Below, one piece after another: positions 37,641 to 44,620 of a stretch of 45,426 bases of DNA. Position numbers and translations under genes: made by a program. Position 1 is the stretch's first letter. The number at the start of each line of letters is the position of its first letter. The stretch is from a virus. Location of the stretch: the IMG/VR virus record IMGVR_UViG_3300022926_001171, positions 1-45,426 of that record. One strand, 5' to 3'. The notes beneath the pieces were generated by a model. It did not search any database and was not told the origin of the DNA. It saw only the letters and a list, made by a program, of their open reading frames with translations.

Positions 37641-37669
37641 AGTATATTATATTTAGACATCAATGTCAA
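37641..37669 (-). promoter_or_regulatory. Sigma-70-like promoter for queE operon
   Basis: CGCTTGACA (-35 at 37669-37664) and TATACT (37646-37641), 17 bp apart. The -35 lies inside the last codons of gp55. Confidence 0.8.
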
Positions 37670-38222
37670 GCGCTGTTTCATCTTTTTTGTCAAAATATTT
37701 TGGCCGTCTTTTCGGCACATTTGAATTGGACTTTTTGAGTTCTTCTCGGTCACGGGCATTCTGGTCAAGTTGTTCCTGTACCCAGTTTAAATACTCGTAG
37801 TTACCAGAATCACCTTCGATCTCATCTAATAGTTGTTGAAGGTCAATGCTCTGTAGATATCTGAGTTTAGTTTCAGATTGTCTGGCCTCTTTCTTAATTC
37901 TACGCACAAAAGAATAGTAAGTAATTTGTGTGAAGTATGCGAAAGGGTTATTGGATTTTTCGGGGTTGAAACGATCAGCATACCTTAGGCAATTTTCAAT
38001 GCCATCAAGTATCATTTCATCCCGGAAAGTATAGTTTACAAAATTAGACTTATAGGCCAAATGATTTGAGATCTTAACAAAACATTCGCCCAAGTAATTT
38101 GTGCATTGAGGTTTCGGATTGCCTGCTGACTCAGCAGACGCAATTTCATCTTTCCAGTCTTTCATAGCCTGAAAAAACTTTTTGTTGTCAATGTAATGTG
38201 CAGTTGCTTTTTTCTTCATCAT
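37653..38222 (-). CDS. gp55: Late-transcription sigma factor gp55
   Basis: A 189-residue homologue of T4 gp55, the sigma-like protein that directs RNA polymerase to TATAAATA promoters. HYIDNKKFFQAMKDWKDEIA aligns with the T4 N-terminus, and FRDEMILDGIENCLRYADRF and NPFAYFTQITYYSFVRRIKKE with its core helices. Late boxes throughout the window are its predicted targets. The ATG at 38222 lies exactly at the expected +1 of the promoter at 38229-38257. Confidence 0.95.
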   Translation of the reverse strand: MMKKKATAHYIDNKKFFQAMKDWKDEIASAESAGNPKPQCTNYLGECFVKISNHLAYKSNFVNYTFRDEMILDGIENCLRYADRFNPEKSNNPFAYFTQITYYSFVRRIKKEARQSETKLRYLQSIDLQQLLDEIEGDSGNYEYLNWVQEQLDQNARDREELKKSNSNVPKRRPKYFDKKDETALDIDV

Positions 38223-38228
38223 GTACCC

Positions 38229-38257
38229 ATTATATAGTTTAAATTATATTTTGTCAA
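38229..38257 (-). promoter_or_regulatory. Sigma-70-like promoter abutting gp55 ATG
   Basis: CGCTTGACA (-35 at 38257-38252) and TATAAT (38234-38229), 17 bp apart. Using normal spacing, +1 falls on or next to the ATG at 38222, which predicts a leaderless gp55 mRNA. Its -35 box is the mirror of the plus-strand promoter's (TGTCAAGC..GCTTGACA). Confidence 0.8.
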
Positions 38258-38271
38258 GCGCTAAATAATGC

Positions 38272-38300
38272 TTGACATCCATTCACGGTATTGTTATACT
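38272..38300 (+). promoter_or_regulatory. Plus-strand sigma-70-like promoter
   Basis: GCTTGACA (-35 TTGACA at 38272-38277), 17-bp spacer, TATACT (38295-38300), +1 near 38307. It is the only plus-strand site of this type I find; every convincing gene is on the other strand. It would transcribe into the 3' end of the 38327-38743 gene in antisense. Confidence 0.6.
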
Positions 38301-38315
38301 TGTGCTGTCGGCATG

Positions 38316-38350
38316 AAAGGGATAGTTTAATGTACGATCTTATCCTTTTT
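38316..38350 (+). terminator. Possible plus-strand terminator hairpin
   Basis: AAAGGGATA (38316-38324) can pair with TATCCTTTT (38341-38349) around a 16-base loop, followed by a T-run to 38350. With the plus-strand promoter it would give a transcript of only about 40-45 bases. The loop is long and the stem partly A-T, so termination is uncertain. On the minus strand the same stem would have only a weak T-run. Confidence 0.35.
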
Positions 38351-38743
38351 AAGTAACATCTCATCTAAGACTTCTTTCATATATTCTGCTTCTTCTTTTG
38401 TGTATTCAGGCTCTTTGTTGCTGACATAAGCATTACCATCATAAGACATACCTGTTTTGTAAACAGTGTTCACCATTTCTTCATACGTAGATATTAATCT
38501 TTCATCTAAATCAGAAACATACAGGACATTGTAAGTGTCAATGACAATCTCTTGGTCTTGTGTCATCACTAAAAAAGGCCTAAGCACCATTTGTTCGCCT
38601 ACAACCTTACCTGCCGAGTCTTGCATAGGTTTAGAATATACTTCTAAAGGATTCACAATCAATACATCTTCTGGTGTAAATTCTATATCGCCCACGACAG
38701 TAACATTATTTGTCAGTTTAATAACTTTATAATTATTCTGCAT
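38327..38743 (-). CDS. Conserved hypothetical protein, possible LSm-like
   Basis: A 138-residue protein: YKVIKLTNNVTVVGDIEF, DVLIVNPLEVYS, LRPFLVMTQDQEIVIDTY, then VLYVSDLDERLISTYEEMV and a helical acidic tail. The core pattern is shared with 13023-13403. The ATG at 38743 overlaps the UvsW stop by 11 bases. Function unknown; a small beta-barrel is inferred. Confidence 0.65.
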   Translation of the reverse strand: MQNNYKVIKLTNNVTVVGDIEFTPEDVLIVNPLEVYSKPMQDSAGKVVGEQMVLRPFLVMTQDQEIVIDTYNVLYVSDLDERLISTYEEMVNTVYKTGMSYDGNAYVSNKEPEYTKEEAEYMKEVLDEMLLKKDKIVH

Positions 38744-40214
38744 TTATAGGTACTCTTACAAGTTTGTAGTTGAATCCTTCTTCATTATAAATTTTTATAC
38801 GCTCTACCATATGATGTAACGTATAATTTTTCTTAGACTTCCATTGTAAGTCATCACCTACATCAAACAAGTTACAAGAGGTTTTGTTATCTCCTTTACG
38901 CAACCCTCGACCAATACTTTGTAAGTTTCGTATTCTGCTTTTACTCGGTGAAGCAAAAACAATATTATGTAAGTTTCTAATATTTATGCCTGTTGAAAAT
39001 GTCCCATATGACGCAATAATAATAGCGTCTGTTTCTTCCTCTGTTATAGCACGTATCTGTTCTCTTGTGTCAGTATCAGTACCACCGAATACAAAAAATA
39101 CTTTTCTATCCGGACACTTTGTTGAAATCATATCGTGTAGAATTCTACCGTGCTTCTCTACATATTGAAACAACACAAGTGTGTTTCCTTCTTGTGTGAT
39201 AGACAAATTACGTATAACTAAGTTGCGACTGTGATTCGATACAAGCCAATCCATTTCTTCCTGATATGTCATACCTTTCACTGTTTTTCTGTCAGCATCA
39301 GGGTAATCTAATACCATTGCTATAATTTTTAAGTCAGCAACTTGATTAGTGTCCATCAGTTTCTTTGTAGTAATAACTTTTTTGACCTGTCCGAACACAC
39401 CTTCTAATACTAGCTTGTGTGTCTTTGTACCGTCAAGTGTACCTGTTGTACCGATACGATAGGGAGAGTTTACACATTTGTCTAATATAGTAGTAAGAGA
39501 TTTTGCTTTGAATAGATGAGCCTCGTCACCATAGATAACATCAAACTGCTCGAACCAAGACTTAGGAAACTTGTATATAGATTGCCAAGTAGATATAGTT
39601 ATAGGATATTCGTTTGACTTTTCTTTGCCGCCATATATTCTATGACAGTTCTCGGACACAGCCCAATCATCTGCGGTTGCGTAGTCTTGGAAGTCACCAT
39701 ACATTTGCTCAACGAGAGACGTTGTTGGGACAATGATGAGTTGCTTTCTGTTAAGATGTTGATGATAACGAACCAAGTTATAAATGATAAGAGATTTACC
39801 CGAAGCAGTTGGTGAAAGGAGTAATGCTCGCCCATTGTTAATTGCCGTCTTGACCGCATCAACTTGATAGTCTCGTATTTCAATGTCTTTGCCTCCGCTT
39901 TGTAGCTTTAATTTTTTAGCAAAGTTTTCTACGTACTGTGTTGATACAGGATCACCTATATCTTTTATGTTTATTTCGATAGGATATTCTAATGTGTTAG
40001 CAAACTCTTTTAAGTAAGGTAAGAGCCCTACGTACAGTTCTTGTCTGTACATATTATATAAACGTGCTTTGCCATCCCACATACGTGAGCGATACAGCGG
40101 CATAAACTTAGCACCGGGTACATCAAAAGTAAAGAAATCATTGAGCTCTTGTGATATACCTGGCTCTGTTTCTATCTTAAGATGTACTTCATTTTTCTTG
40201 CTGACTTTTATCAC
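38733..40214 (-). CDS. uvsW: UvsW helicase
   Basis: A 493-residue SF2 helicase of the UvsW family, which unwinds R-loops and branched DNA and switches T4 replication from origin to recombination mode. SPTASGKS (134-141) is Walker A, DEAH (230-233) motif II, and SIGRGLRKGDNK the motif VI region. The N-terminal domain with MWDGKARLYN is typical. T4 UvsW is 503 residues, so this is full length. It overlaps uvsY by four bases (ATGA), as expected for this module. Confidence 0.96.
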   Translation of the reverse strand: MIKVSKKNEVHLKIETEPGISQELNDFFTFDVPGAKFMPLYRSRMWDGKARLYNMYRQELYVGLLPYLKEFANTLEYPIEINIKDIGDPVSTQYVENFAKKLKLQSGGKDIEIRDYQVDAVKTAINNGRALLLSPTASGKSLIIYNLVRYHQHLNRKQLIIVPTTSLVEQMYGDFQDYATADDWAVSENCHRIYGGKEKSNEYPITISTWQSIYKFPKSWFEQFDVIYGDEAHLFKAKSLTTILDKCVNSPYRIGTTGTLDGTKTHKLVLEGVFGQVKKVITTKKLMDTNQVADLKIIAMVLDYPDADRKTVKGMTYQEEMDWLVSNHSRNLVIRNLSITQEGNTLVLFQYVEKHGRILHDMISTKCPDRKVFFVFGGTDTDTREQIRAITEEETDAIIIASYGTFSTGINIRNLHNIVFASPSKSRIRNLQSIGRGLRKGDNKTSCNLFDVGDDLQWKSKKNYTLHHMVERIKIYNEEGFNYKLVRVPINAE

Positions 40215-40654
40215 ATTAACCCATTAGTAAACTTCAAAAATTCAATAGTATTTTTTATATCCCATGTTCTACTATTTAGTGACTTCATAACATACTCACA
40301 CTGATACAAGCAAGCACGAATATATTCTACTTTATCTACAATTTTCATAACATCAGGATCACTGTCTAATACTTCTTGCATTTCTTGTTTTAGCGGTTGG
40401 TTGCCTAAATATTGCTCCCAGCCAAGACCATCTAATTCTTCTTTACTGAGTTCGCCTCTAAAATATCTACCTTTAATTCTACGTAGGGATAGCATTTGTG
40501 CTTCGTATTTACGTAGCTGTAGTTTAAAAGTAGTAAGATAGTTTAAATATTTGGCGTGAAGTTCAGGAGTCTTTGCAGATTCACTGCCGAGATTTAATTC
40601 GTCAATCTTGCAATCGGACTTCCATTCCTCTTGCAGTTCATTCAATGTAATCAT
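40211..40654 (-). CDS. uvsY: Recombination mediator UvsY
   Basis: A 147-residue helical protein corresponding to T4 UvsY (137 residues), which loads UvsX on gp32-covered ssDNA. TLNELQEEWKSDCKIDELNL aligns with the T4 N-terminus and DPDVMKIVDKVEYIRACLY with its central helix. The UvsW-UvsY pair next to the late module is typical of marine T4-like phages. A TATAAATA box is 34 bases upstream. Confidence 0.92.
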   Translation of the reverse strand: MITLNELQEEWKSDCKIDELNLGSESAKTPELHAKYLNYLTTFKLQLRKYEAQMLSLRRIKGRYFRGELSKEELDGLGWEQYLGNQPLKQEMQEVLDSDPDVMKIVDKVEYIRACLYQCEYVMKSLNSRTWDIKNTIEFLKFTNGLM

Positions 40655-40687
40655 AATGTACCTGTATCAATTTAACAATAATGTATA

Positions 40688-40695
40688 TATTTATA
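40688..40695 (-). promoter_or_regulatory. Late promoter box TATAAATA for uvsY
   Basis: Exact late consensus overlapping the stop of the tail-tube-like gene, 34 bases before the uvsY ATG at 40654. Confidence 0.65.
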
Positions 40696-41266
40696 TTGAG
40701 TTTATCTTATACTGTCTGTACCTAAATGATGCTAAACCTATAAAATATTCTGAATCGGTCAAATCAAAATCTAGACCACTTAATGCAGTTGGATAAGAGT
40801 TTTGAAAAATAATTTCTATAGAGGGATTATTATTAGAATCTAAAACAAACAAACTTGCGTCACTAAAGAGACCTTCAATTGTTTTTGCTACAGTTTGCCC
40901 AGGAAATCTATACAACTGATTCTGTAAGTAGGCCGTATATTCTTTTGTGTCTTCTGGATTACCCAAACCCCTCATCCAGTTATATAACTCTTTATAGTTA
41001 GCCATGTTTTCCTGAATAAGAAAACGAATGTTTAAAGTACCGAAAGTTAGCTTTTCGCCTGGTTGAAAGAAATCTTGCAAGGGTGTGGAAACTTGAGCCT
41101 CACCGATAGTGATGTCTGGGATATTTGCTGATTGACAGAAAAAAGAAACATTCGGCAGGTTGTGAACCTGAAACTTAAAGCCATTGGGTTTTAAGTAGTC
41201 AAGTTCACCTGGGTTCCCTGCATCAAATGTTGCTTCTGATATATTAGCTGTGGGTGTGTATGCCAT
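40691..41266 (-). CDS. Tail tube-like protein (gp19/gp54 superfamily)
   Basis: A 191-residue beta-rich protein. LDYLKPNGFKFQVHNLPNVS, FFCQSANIPDITIGEA and KLTFGTLNIRFLIQENMANY (in part) are characteristic of marine T4-like tail tube or tube-initiator proteins, in which 'FCQSANIP' is the entry to a tube-type barrel. I cannot separate gp19 from gp54 by sequence. A late box is 25 bases upstream. It lies beside uvsY rather than gp18, so the order differs from T4. Confidence 0.7.
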   Translation of the reverse strand: MAYTPTANISEATFDAGNPGELDYLKPNGFKFQVHNLPNVSFFCQSANIPDITIGEAQVSTPLQDFFQPGEKLTFGTLNIRFLIQENMANYKELYNWMRGLGNPEDTKEYTAYLQNQLYRFPGQTVAKTIEGLFSDASLFVLDSNNNPSIEIIFQNSYPTALSGLDFDLTDSEYFIGLASFRYRQYKINSI

Positions 41267-41290
41267 AGTAGGTACCTTGTGTGTATCTAC

Positions 41291-41298
41291 TATTTATA
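41291..41298 (-). promoter_or_regulatory. Late promoter box TATAAATA for tail gene
   Basis: Exact late consensus, 25 bases upstream of the ATG at 41266. The rest of the 107-base gap to the upstream gene holds no other recognised site. Confidence 0.75.
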
Positions 41299-41373
41299 AT
41301 ACCTGTAAGTCTAGGTACAAAGTCATGGTTTACAGATAAGTGCATACAGAATAATACATACAATGCGTAATAC

Positions 41374-41478
41374 TTAGAAGCCATAGTTAGCAAACACAAT
41401 TGCCGCTGGCAATCCGAAAGCTATAACTACAGTTGATACTGCCTGAAGTGTTGCGAATGCGATTTCACGCTTTTTCAT
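41374..41478 (-). CDS. Tiny single-TM membrane protein (34 aa)
   Basis: A 34-residue protein: MKKREIAFATLQAVSTVVIA then FGLPAAIVFANYGF. One hydrophobic segment (about 8-31) follows a positive N-terminus, so N-in topology is likely. The ATG at 41478 has AAGGA nine bases upstream, whereas the longer start at 41505 has none. It is driven by the promoter at 41573 and has a hairpin at the RNA 5' end. Function unknown. Confidence 0.6.
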   Translation of the reverse strand: MKKREIAFATLQAVSTVVIAFGLPAAIVFANYGF

Positions 41479-41536
41479 TTCTTTAAGTCCTTGCCTTTTG
41501 AGCATTTTAATATCGTTAGTTATACTGGTGTGTATA

Positions 41537-41563
41537 GGAAAGTAACATATAGTGCTACTTTCC
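41537..41563 (-). other. 5'-terminal mRNA hairpin
   Basis: GGAAAGTA (41537-41544) and TACTTTCC (41556-41563) are perfect 8-bp arms with an 11-base loop. With +1 predicted near 41566, the stem begins about three bases from the RNA 5' end, as in stabilised mRNAs. Confidence 0.6.
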
Positions 41564-41572
41564 GTACTATAT

Positions 41573-41601
41573 ATAATAAACGATATTTTAAGACTTGTCA
41601 A
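41573..41601 (-). promoter_or_regulatory. Sigma-70-like promoter for tiny membrane protein
   Basis: TGCTTGACA (-35 at 41601-41596) and TATTAT (41578-41573), 17 bp apart. The stop TGA of the 32-residue gene lies in the -35 box. Confidence 0.7.
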
Positions 41602-41696
41602 GCATTAAATGCAGGGTGACCCTCGAAATACATCTGAATCATTACGTGTATGGCCGTATCGCAAACGATAAGGATCGTACAGAATGTCAGAAACAT
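41598..41696 (-). CDS. Tiny membrane protein (32 aa)
   Basis: A 32-residue protein: MFLTFCTILIVCDTAIHVMI then QMYFEGHPAFNA. Residues 2-22 are hydrophobic. A GGTGG lies about nine bases upstream of the ATG at 41696. Its TGA stop is embedded in the following -35 box, the same arrangement seen before gp43, gp45 and the secreted-protein gene, which supports a real gene. Function unknown. Confidence 0.55.
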   Translation of the reverse strand: MFLTFCTILIVCDTAIHVMIQMYFEGHPAFNA

Positions 41697-41713
41697 GGGA
41701 AGGCCACCGTACA

Positions 41714-41899
41714 CTATGCAGTTCTATCAAATAAATCGGCCGCGTTACATTGTAGCTGGGCTCTACAATCTCTTATGTTTCTTTCCCATTGTAGTGGACT
41801 AGGCATCCAGTCAAACTCTGTACCGTCACGGTAAATATTAGTGGGGTTATTACATCCCACCATGGCAATACTAATTGTTAGGAATAAAAACTTCTTCAT
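41714..41899 (-). CDS. Small lipoprotein
   Basis: A 61-residue protein with an N-terminal signal (MKKFLFLTISIAMVGC) ending in Cys16 of a lipobox-like site (MVGC). The mature part has NNPTNIYRDGTEFDW and two more cysteines. A small lipoprotein driven by a late box could be an outer-membrane spanin (Rz1-like) or other envelope protein, but the proline-rich body typical of Rz1 is not present. A late box lies 65 bases upstream. Confidence 0.65.
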   Translation of the reverse strand: MKKFLFLTISIAMVGCNNPTNIYRDGTEFDWMPSPLQWERNIRDCRAQLQCNAADLFDRTA

Positions 41900-41963
41900 A
41901 CTAGTTTCTCCGTAAGTTATCCATTACAGGAAACAGGTCGCTATCACAGCGAGCTAACAACAC

Positions 41964-41971
41964 TATTTATA
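41964..41971 (-). promoter_or_regulatory. Late promoter box TATAAATA for lipoprotein
   Basis: Exact late consensus, 65 bases before the lipoprotein ATG and downstream of the gp23 terminator, so the lipoprotein can be transcribed separately from gp23. Confidence 0.7.
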
Positions 41972-42001
41972 ATACGTATAAAAATTGTTTTTAGTTTAGA
42001 T

Positions 42002-42028
42002 AAAAAAAGGGGCTACAATGTAGCCCCC
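42002..42028 (-). terminator. Rho-independent terminator after gp23
   Basis: GGGGCTAC..GTAGCCCC forms a GC-rich stem (42009-42027) directly followed on the minus strand by seven T residues. A smaller hairpin (ATCCC..GGGA plus T-run) lies a few bases before it. It is the strongest intrinsic terminator in the window. Confidence 0.92.
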
Positions 42029-42066
42029 TCAAAAATGTCCCTATTGGGATTCTTTTTATTTTTTTC

Positions 42067-43341
42067 TTACATCAAGTTAGTAACTTTAACTTTTCTGTAA
42101 TACTGGTTACGTGCTGCAGTGAATGTATCACCGTCTGTAGCGCCGCCATCAGTAGTAGTAACGTATGGGTTAGCAATCATACCGTAACGAGTCTTGAAGC
42201 CAATCTTTGGCTGGAACGTGCCAGGATCAATCGCTCTAACCATCTGTAAAGGAACATACGGACAGTAGAATATACCAGCGTCATAAGGGCTAGTACCTTT
42301 GTATCCAGCTACGTAGAACTGAGAAGCTGCACCAGTGTTGGCACTGTAAGGGTCAATGTATACTCTGTAGCGACCATTGAGAACACCTGCGAAAGTGTTA
42401 CCAGTGTCATCAACCTGCAGGTTAGTGCTAAGTGCAGGAGTATAGTCAAGAACGCCTGACATTGCAAGAGCAGAAGCTACGTCAGAAGAACAAATGATAA
42501 AGTTACCTTTGCCCCTACGAGTGTCTTGTGCAATTACGTTGGCATCACGCTCAATGTTGAACATGAGGCCTTTAAAGCGTTCTACTGACCAACGACCGTT
42601 ACTGTCAACGTCAAGGTCGAAAGTACCAGCAGTTGCAGTTGAAGCTGCGCCGTTTTTAGCTACTTTGTAGATAGTACGAATAACTTCACGGTTGATTTCA
42701 GCGAGAATTTCCTGAGAAAGAATGTTGCTCAGTTCGCTTTCTGCGTCAAGACCATGAATTGCTTTCAGGTCCTGGGCAAGTTCAACAGTGTATTCTGCTT
42801 TCAGAGCACGTGACTTGGCAGTTACAGTAGTCTTCTCAATTGAGAATGCCATTTCCTGCATAGTAGTTGTATCGCCGAAGCCTTCAGCAGTTGAAGTAGA
42901 TACACCAGCACCAGTAGTGTAAGCACCATCAACAGGGTTAGAACCAGCGTGGTTAGAACCGCCGTTACCAGAGAAGTCAGAGTCAGCTTCGTTAAACAGG
43001 GCTTCTGTGCCTGTCTGGGAAGAGTAATGCGACTTCATGGCAAAGATAAGACCAGTAGGACCGGTCATTGGCTGTACACCAGCTACGTCATAAGCCATCA
43101 GATTGGGAAGAGCTCGTCTTACCAGGCTGATTAGAATAGGATCATAGTTGTCTACAGAAGCGCCAGTGGCATTTGCGTGTGTTGCTTCGAAAAGGGCTGA
43201 TTTTTCTTCGCGCAGCGCCTTCTCTTGATTTTCGAGAACTACAGCAGTTACCGCTCTTTTGTATGGATCTGCAATTTCAGGCAGGCTCTCATGCTTAAGA
43301 ACAGGTTCCCACTTCTTCTCAACTTGTTCAGATAAAAACAT
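42067..43341 (-). CDS. gp23: Major capsid protein gp23
   Basis: A 424-residue HK97-fold capsid protein. ISLVRRALPNLMAYDVAGVQ then PMTGPTGLIFAMKSHY is the highly conserved start of T4-like gp23; YTVELAQDLKAIHGLDAESE and CPYVPLQMVRAIDPGTFQPK with IGFKTRYGMIANPYV close it. T4 gp23 is 521 residues; marine types are shorter, as here. It has a late promoter 39 bases upstream and a strong terminator downstream. The protease gp21 (44621-45283) would cleave its N-terminus. Confidence 0.98.
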   Translation of the reverse strand: MFLSEQVEKKWEPVLKHESLPEIADPYKRAVTAVVLENQEKALREEKSALFEATHANATGASVDNYDPILISLVRRALPNLMAYDVAGVQPMTGPTGLIFAMKSHYSSQTGTEALFNEADSDFSGNGGSNHAGSNPVDGAYTTGAGVSTSTAEGFGDTTTMQEMAFSIEKTTVTAKSRALKAEYTVELAQDLKAIHGLDAESELSNILSQEILAEINREVIRTIYKVAKNGAASTATAGTFDLDVDSNGRWSVERFKGLMFNIERDANVIAQDTRRGKGNFIICSSDVASALAMSGVLDYTPALSTNLQVDDTGNTFAGVLNGRYRVYIDPYSANTGAASQFYVAGYKGTSPYDAGIFYCPYVPLQMVRAIDPGTFQPKIGFKTRYGMIANPYVTTTDGGATDGDTFTAARNQYYRKVKVTNLM

Positions 43342-43379
43342 TGAAGTTTCTCCTTATTGTTGTTATAAACTAACTTTAT

Positions 43380-43387
43380 TATTTATA
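43380..43387 (-). promoter_or_regulatory. Late promoter box TATAAATA for gp23
   Basis: Exact late consensus 39 bases before the gp23 ATG, in the gp22-gp23 gap, with AAGGAG just before the ATG. Confidence 0.85.
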
Positions 43388-43400
43388 ATAAATTAAACTT

Positions 43401-44567
43401 TTAAAACTTTGAAGACTTGCTAATAGCCTGAGCATATCTGCCCATTATATTATTTTCCGTAAGATTAAGTTCGTCTACTGTGTCTTCTAATGTTTCATTT
43501 GATTCAACGATATCTTTACGAAAATAATTTTCTTTAACTACCTTTAGCTTAGCTCTGTAAGAGTCTGCACTAGTATAAGATATATCTTCTACCATAGTAG
43601 CAAATTTTTCAGCCTCAGTGTCTGCTAAGTCCTCTGAAATGTCAGCAAAAATGTTTTGCTTCTTCAGAGCTACAGCTTCTTCATTAAGCTCTATATTCTT
43701 GTTGACCTGTTCATCTAGTTTAACCTGTAGGGTATCTAGTTTGGTCTGCATTTCAGAAAGTATATCATACTTTTCTTCAGGCACTTCAATGTAATGTTCA
43801 GTGAATACCTGTTGCATACCTTTAATGAAAGACTCTGTAACTTCAGAACGAATACCGTTTTCAACAGCAAGTTCGTTTTCTTTCATCCAGTTCTCAATAC
43901 AATAATTGAGGTACTTGTCAACATTTTCAACCATTTCTTCTAGTTTAGCGTCAAATTCAGCGTTAGCCTGTTCTTCAAGCTCGGCTTCAATAGATTCGAC
44001 TTCGTTTGCTACACGGGAAGTGACAACTGCTTCAAAAATTTCAGCTGCCTTAACTTTAAATTCTTCTGTGAGGTTTTCGTCACCTTCAAAAAGAGCATTG
44101 AGATCTTCTTCAAAGAGAGCGTCACCTTCGTCTACAGCGACTTCCTCTTCTTCGATTTCTTCAACTTCTTCTTCAGCAACCATTTCGACTTCTTCCTCAA
44201 CGGCTTCATCTTCTACAATTACTTCATCTTCTTCAAGCTCAGCTTCTTCACGATGTACGTTGCCCGCAGAGGACTTCTTCATTACATCAGTTTCGCTTGG
44301 CTTGTCGTTGACAAAGTTTGCAGGAGCTTCTTTAGCACCGTTACCTGCAGGAAGAGTACCATCTTTGCTCGCTTTACCTGAAGCAGCCTTACCCACGGTT
44401 GAAGTCAACCCACCTTCTGCGTTGCCAGTACCACTAAGGTCTTGCATCTCAGGATTGGCGTTTGAATCACCTTGAGTAGGGTTGCTATCGTCACGAGCAG
44501 TGAGCTTGTCTTTAGGGCGGTTTGCTGCACCTTCCATAAGCTCTCTGATTTTAGACTCTACACCCAT
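43401..44567 (-). CDS. gp22: Prohead core scaffold gp22
   Basis: A 388-residue acidic, helical protein. Residues about 120-170 are almost all Glu/Val/Asp, and a long predicted coiled-coil region follows (ETQTKLD-like heptads, SEMQTKLDTLQVKLDEQVN). It ends in LNLTENNIMGRYAQAISKSS, a familiar gp22 C-terminus. T4 gp22 is 269 residues, so this one is extended by the N-terminal low-complexity part. It scaffolds the head and is later degraded by gp21. It lies between gp21 and gp23 as in T4. Confidence 0.93.
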   Translation of the reverse strand: MGVESKIRELMEGAANRPKDKLTARDDSNPTQGDSNANPEMQDLSGTGNAEGGLTSTVGKAASGKASKDGTLPAGNGAKEAPANFVNDKPSETDVMKKSSAGNVHREEAELEEDEVIVEDEAVEEEVEMVAEEEVEEIEEEEVAVDEGDALFEEDLNALFEGDENLTEEFKVKAAEIFEAVVTSRVANEVESIEAELEEQANAEFDAKLEEMVENVDKYLNYCIENWMKENELAVENGIRSEVTESFIKGMQQVFTEHYIEVPEEKYDILSEMQTKLDTLQVKLDEQVNKNIELNEEAVALKKQNIFADISEDLADTEAEKFATMVEDISYTSADSYRAKLKVVKENYFRKDIVESNETLEDTVDELNLTENNIMGRYAQAISKSSKF

Positions 44568-44608
44568 TGTTTTATCTCCTTTCGGTTAGATTTATAACTT
44601 GTCTTGTA

Positions 44609-44616
44609 TATTTATA
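44609..44616 (-). promoter_or_regulatory. Late promoter box TATAAATA for gp22
   Basis: Exact late consensus 42 bases before the gp22 ATG at 44567, overlapping the space after gp21. A second near-match (TTATAAAT) lies 20 bases closer. Confidence 0.8.
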
Positions 44617-44620
44617 CAAA

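Noticed and set aside
41598-41713. Alternative frame of the tiny ORF region encoding YDPYRLRYGHTRNDSD
   Set aside because: This frame has stops just upstream and no start codon; the MFLTFC frame fits the stop-in-promoter pattern better.
43906-44475. Long plus-strand ORF rich in Ser/Ala opposite gp22
   Set aside because: It is the complement of the Glu/Ala-rich gp22 coding region; no promoter, ribosome site or known family. A codon-bias shadow.
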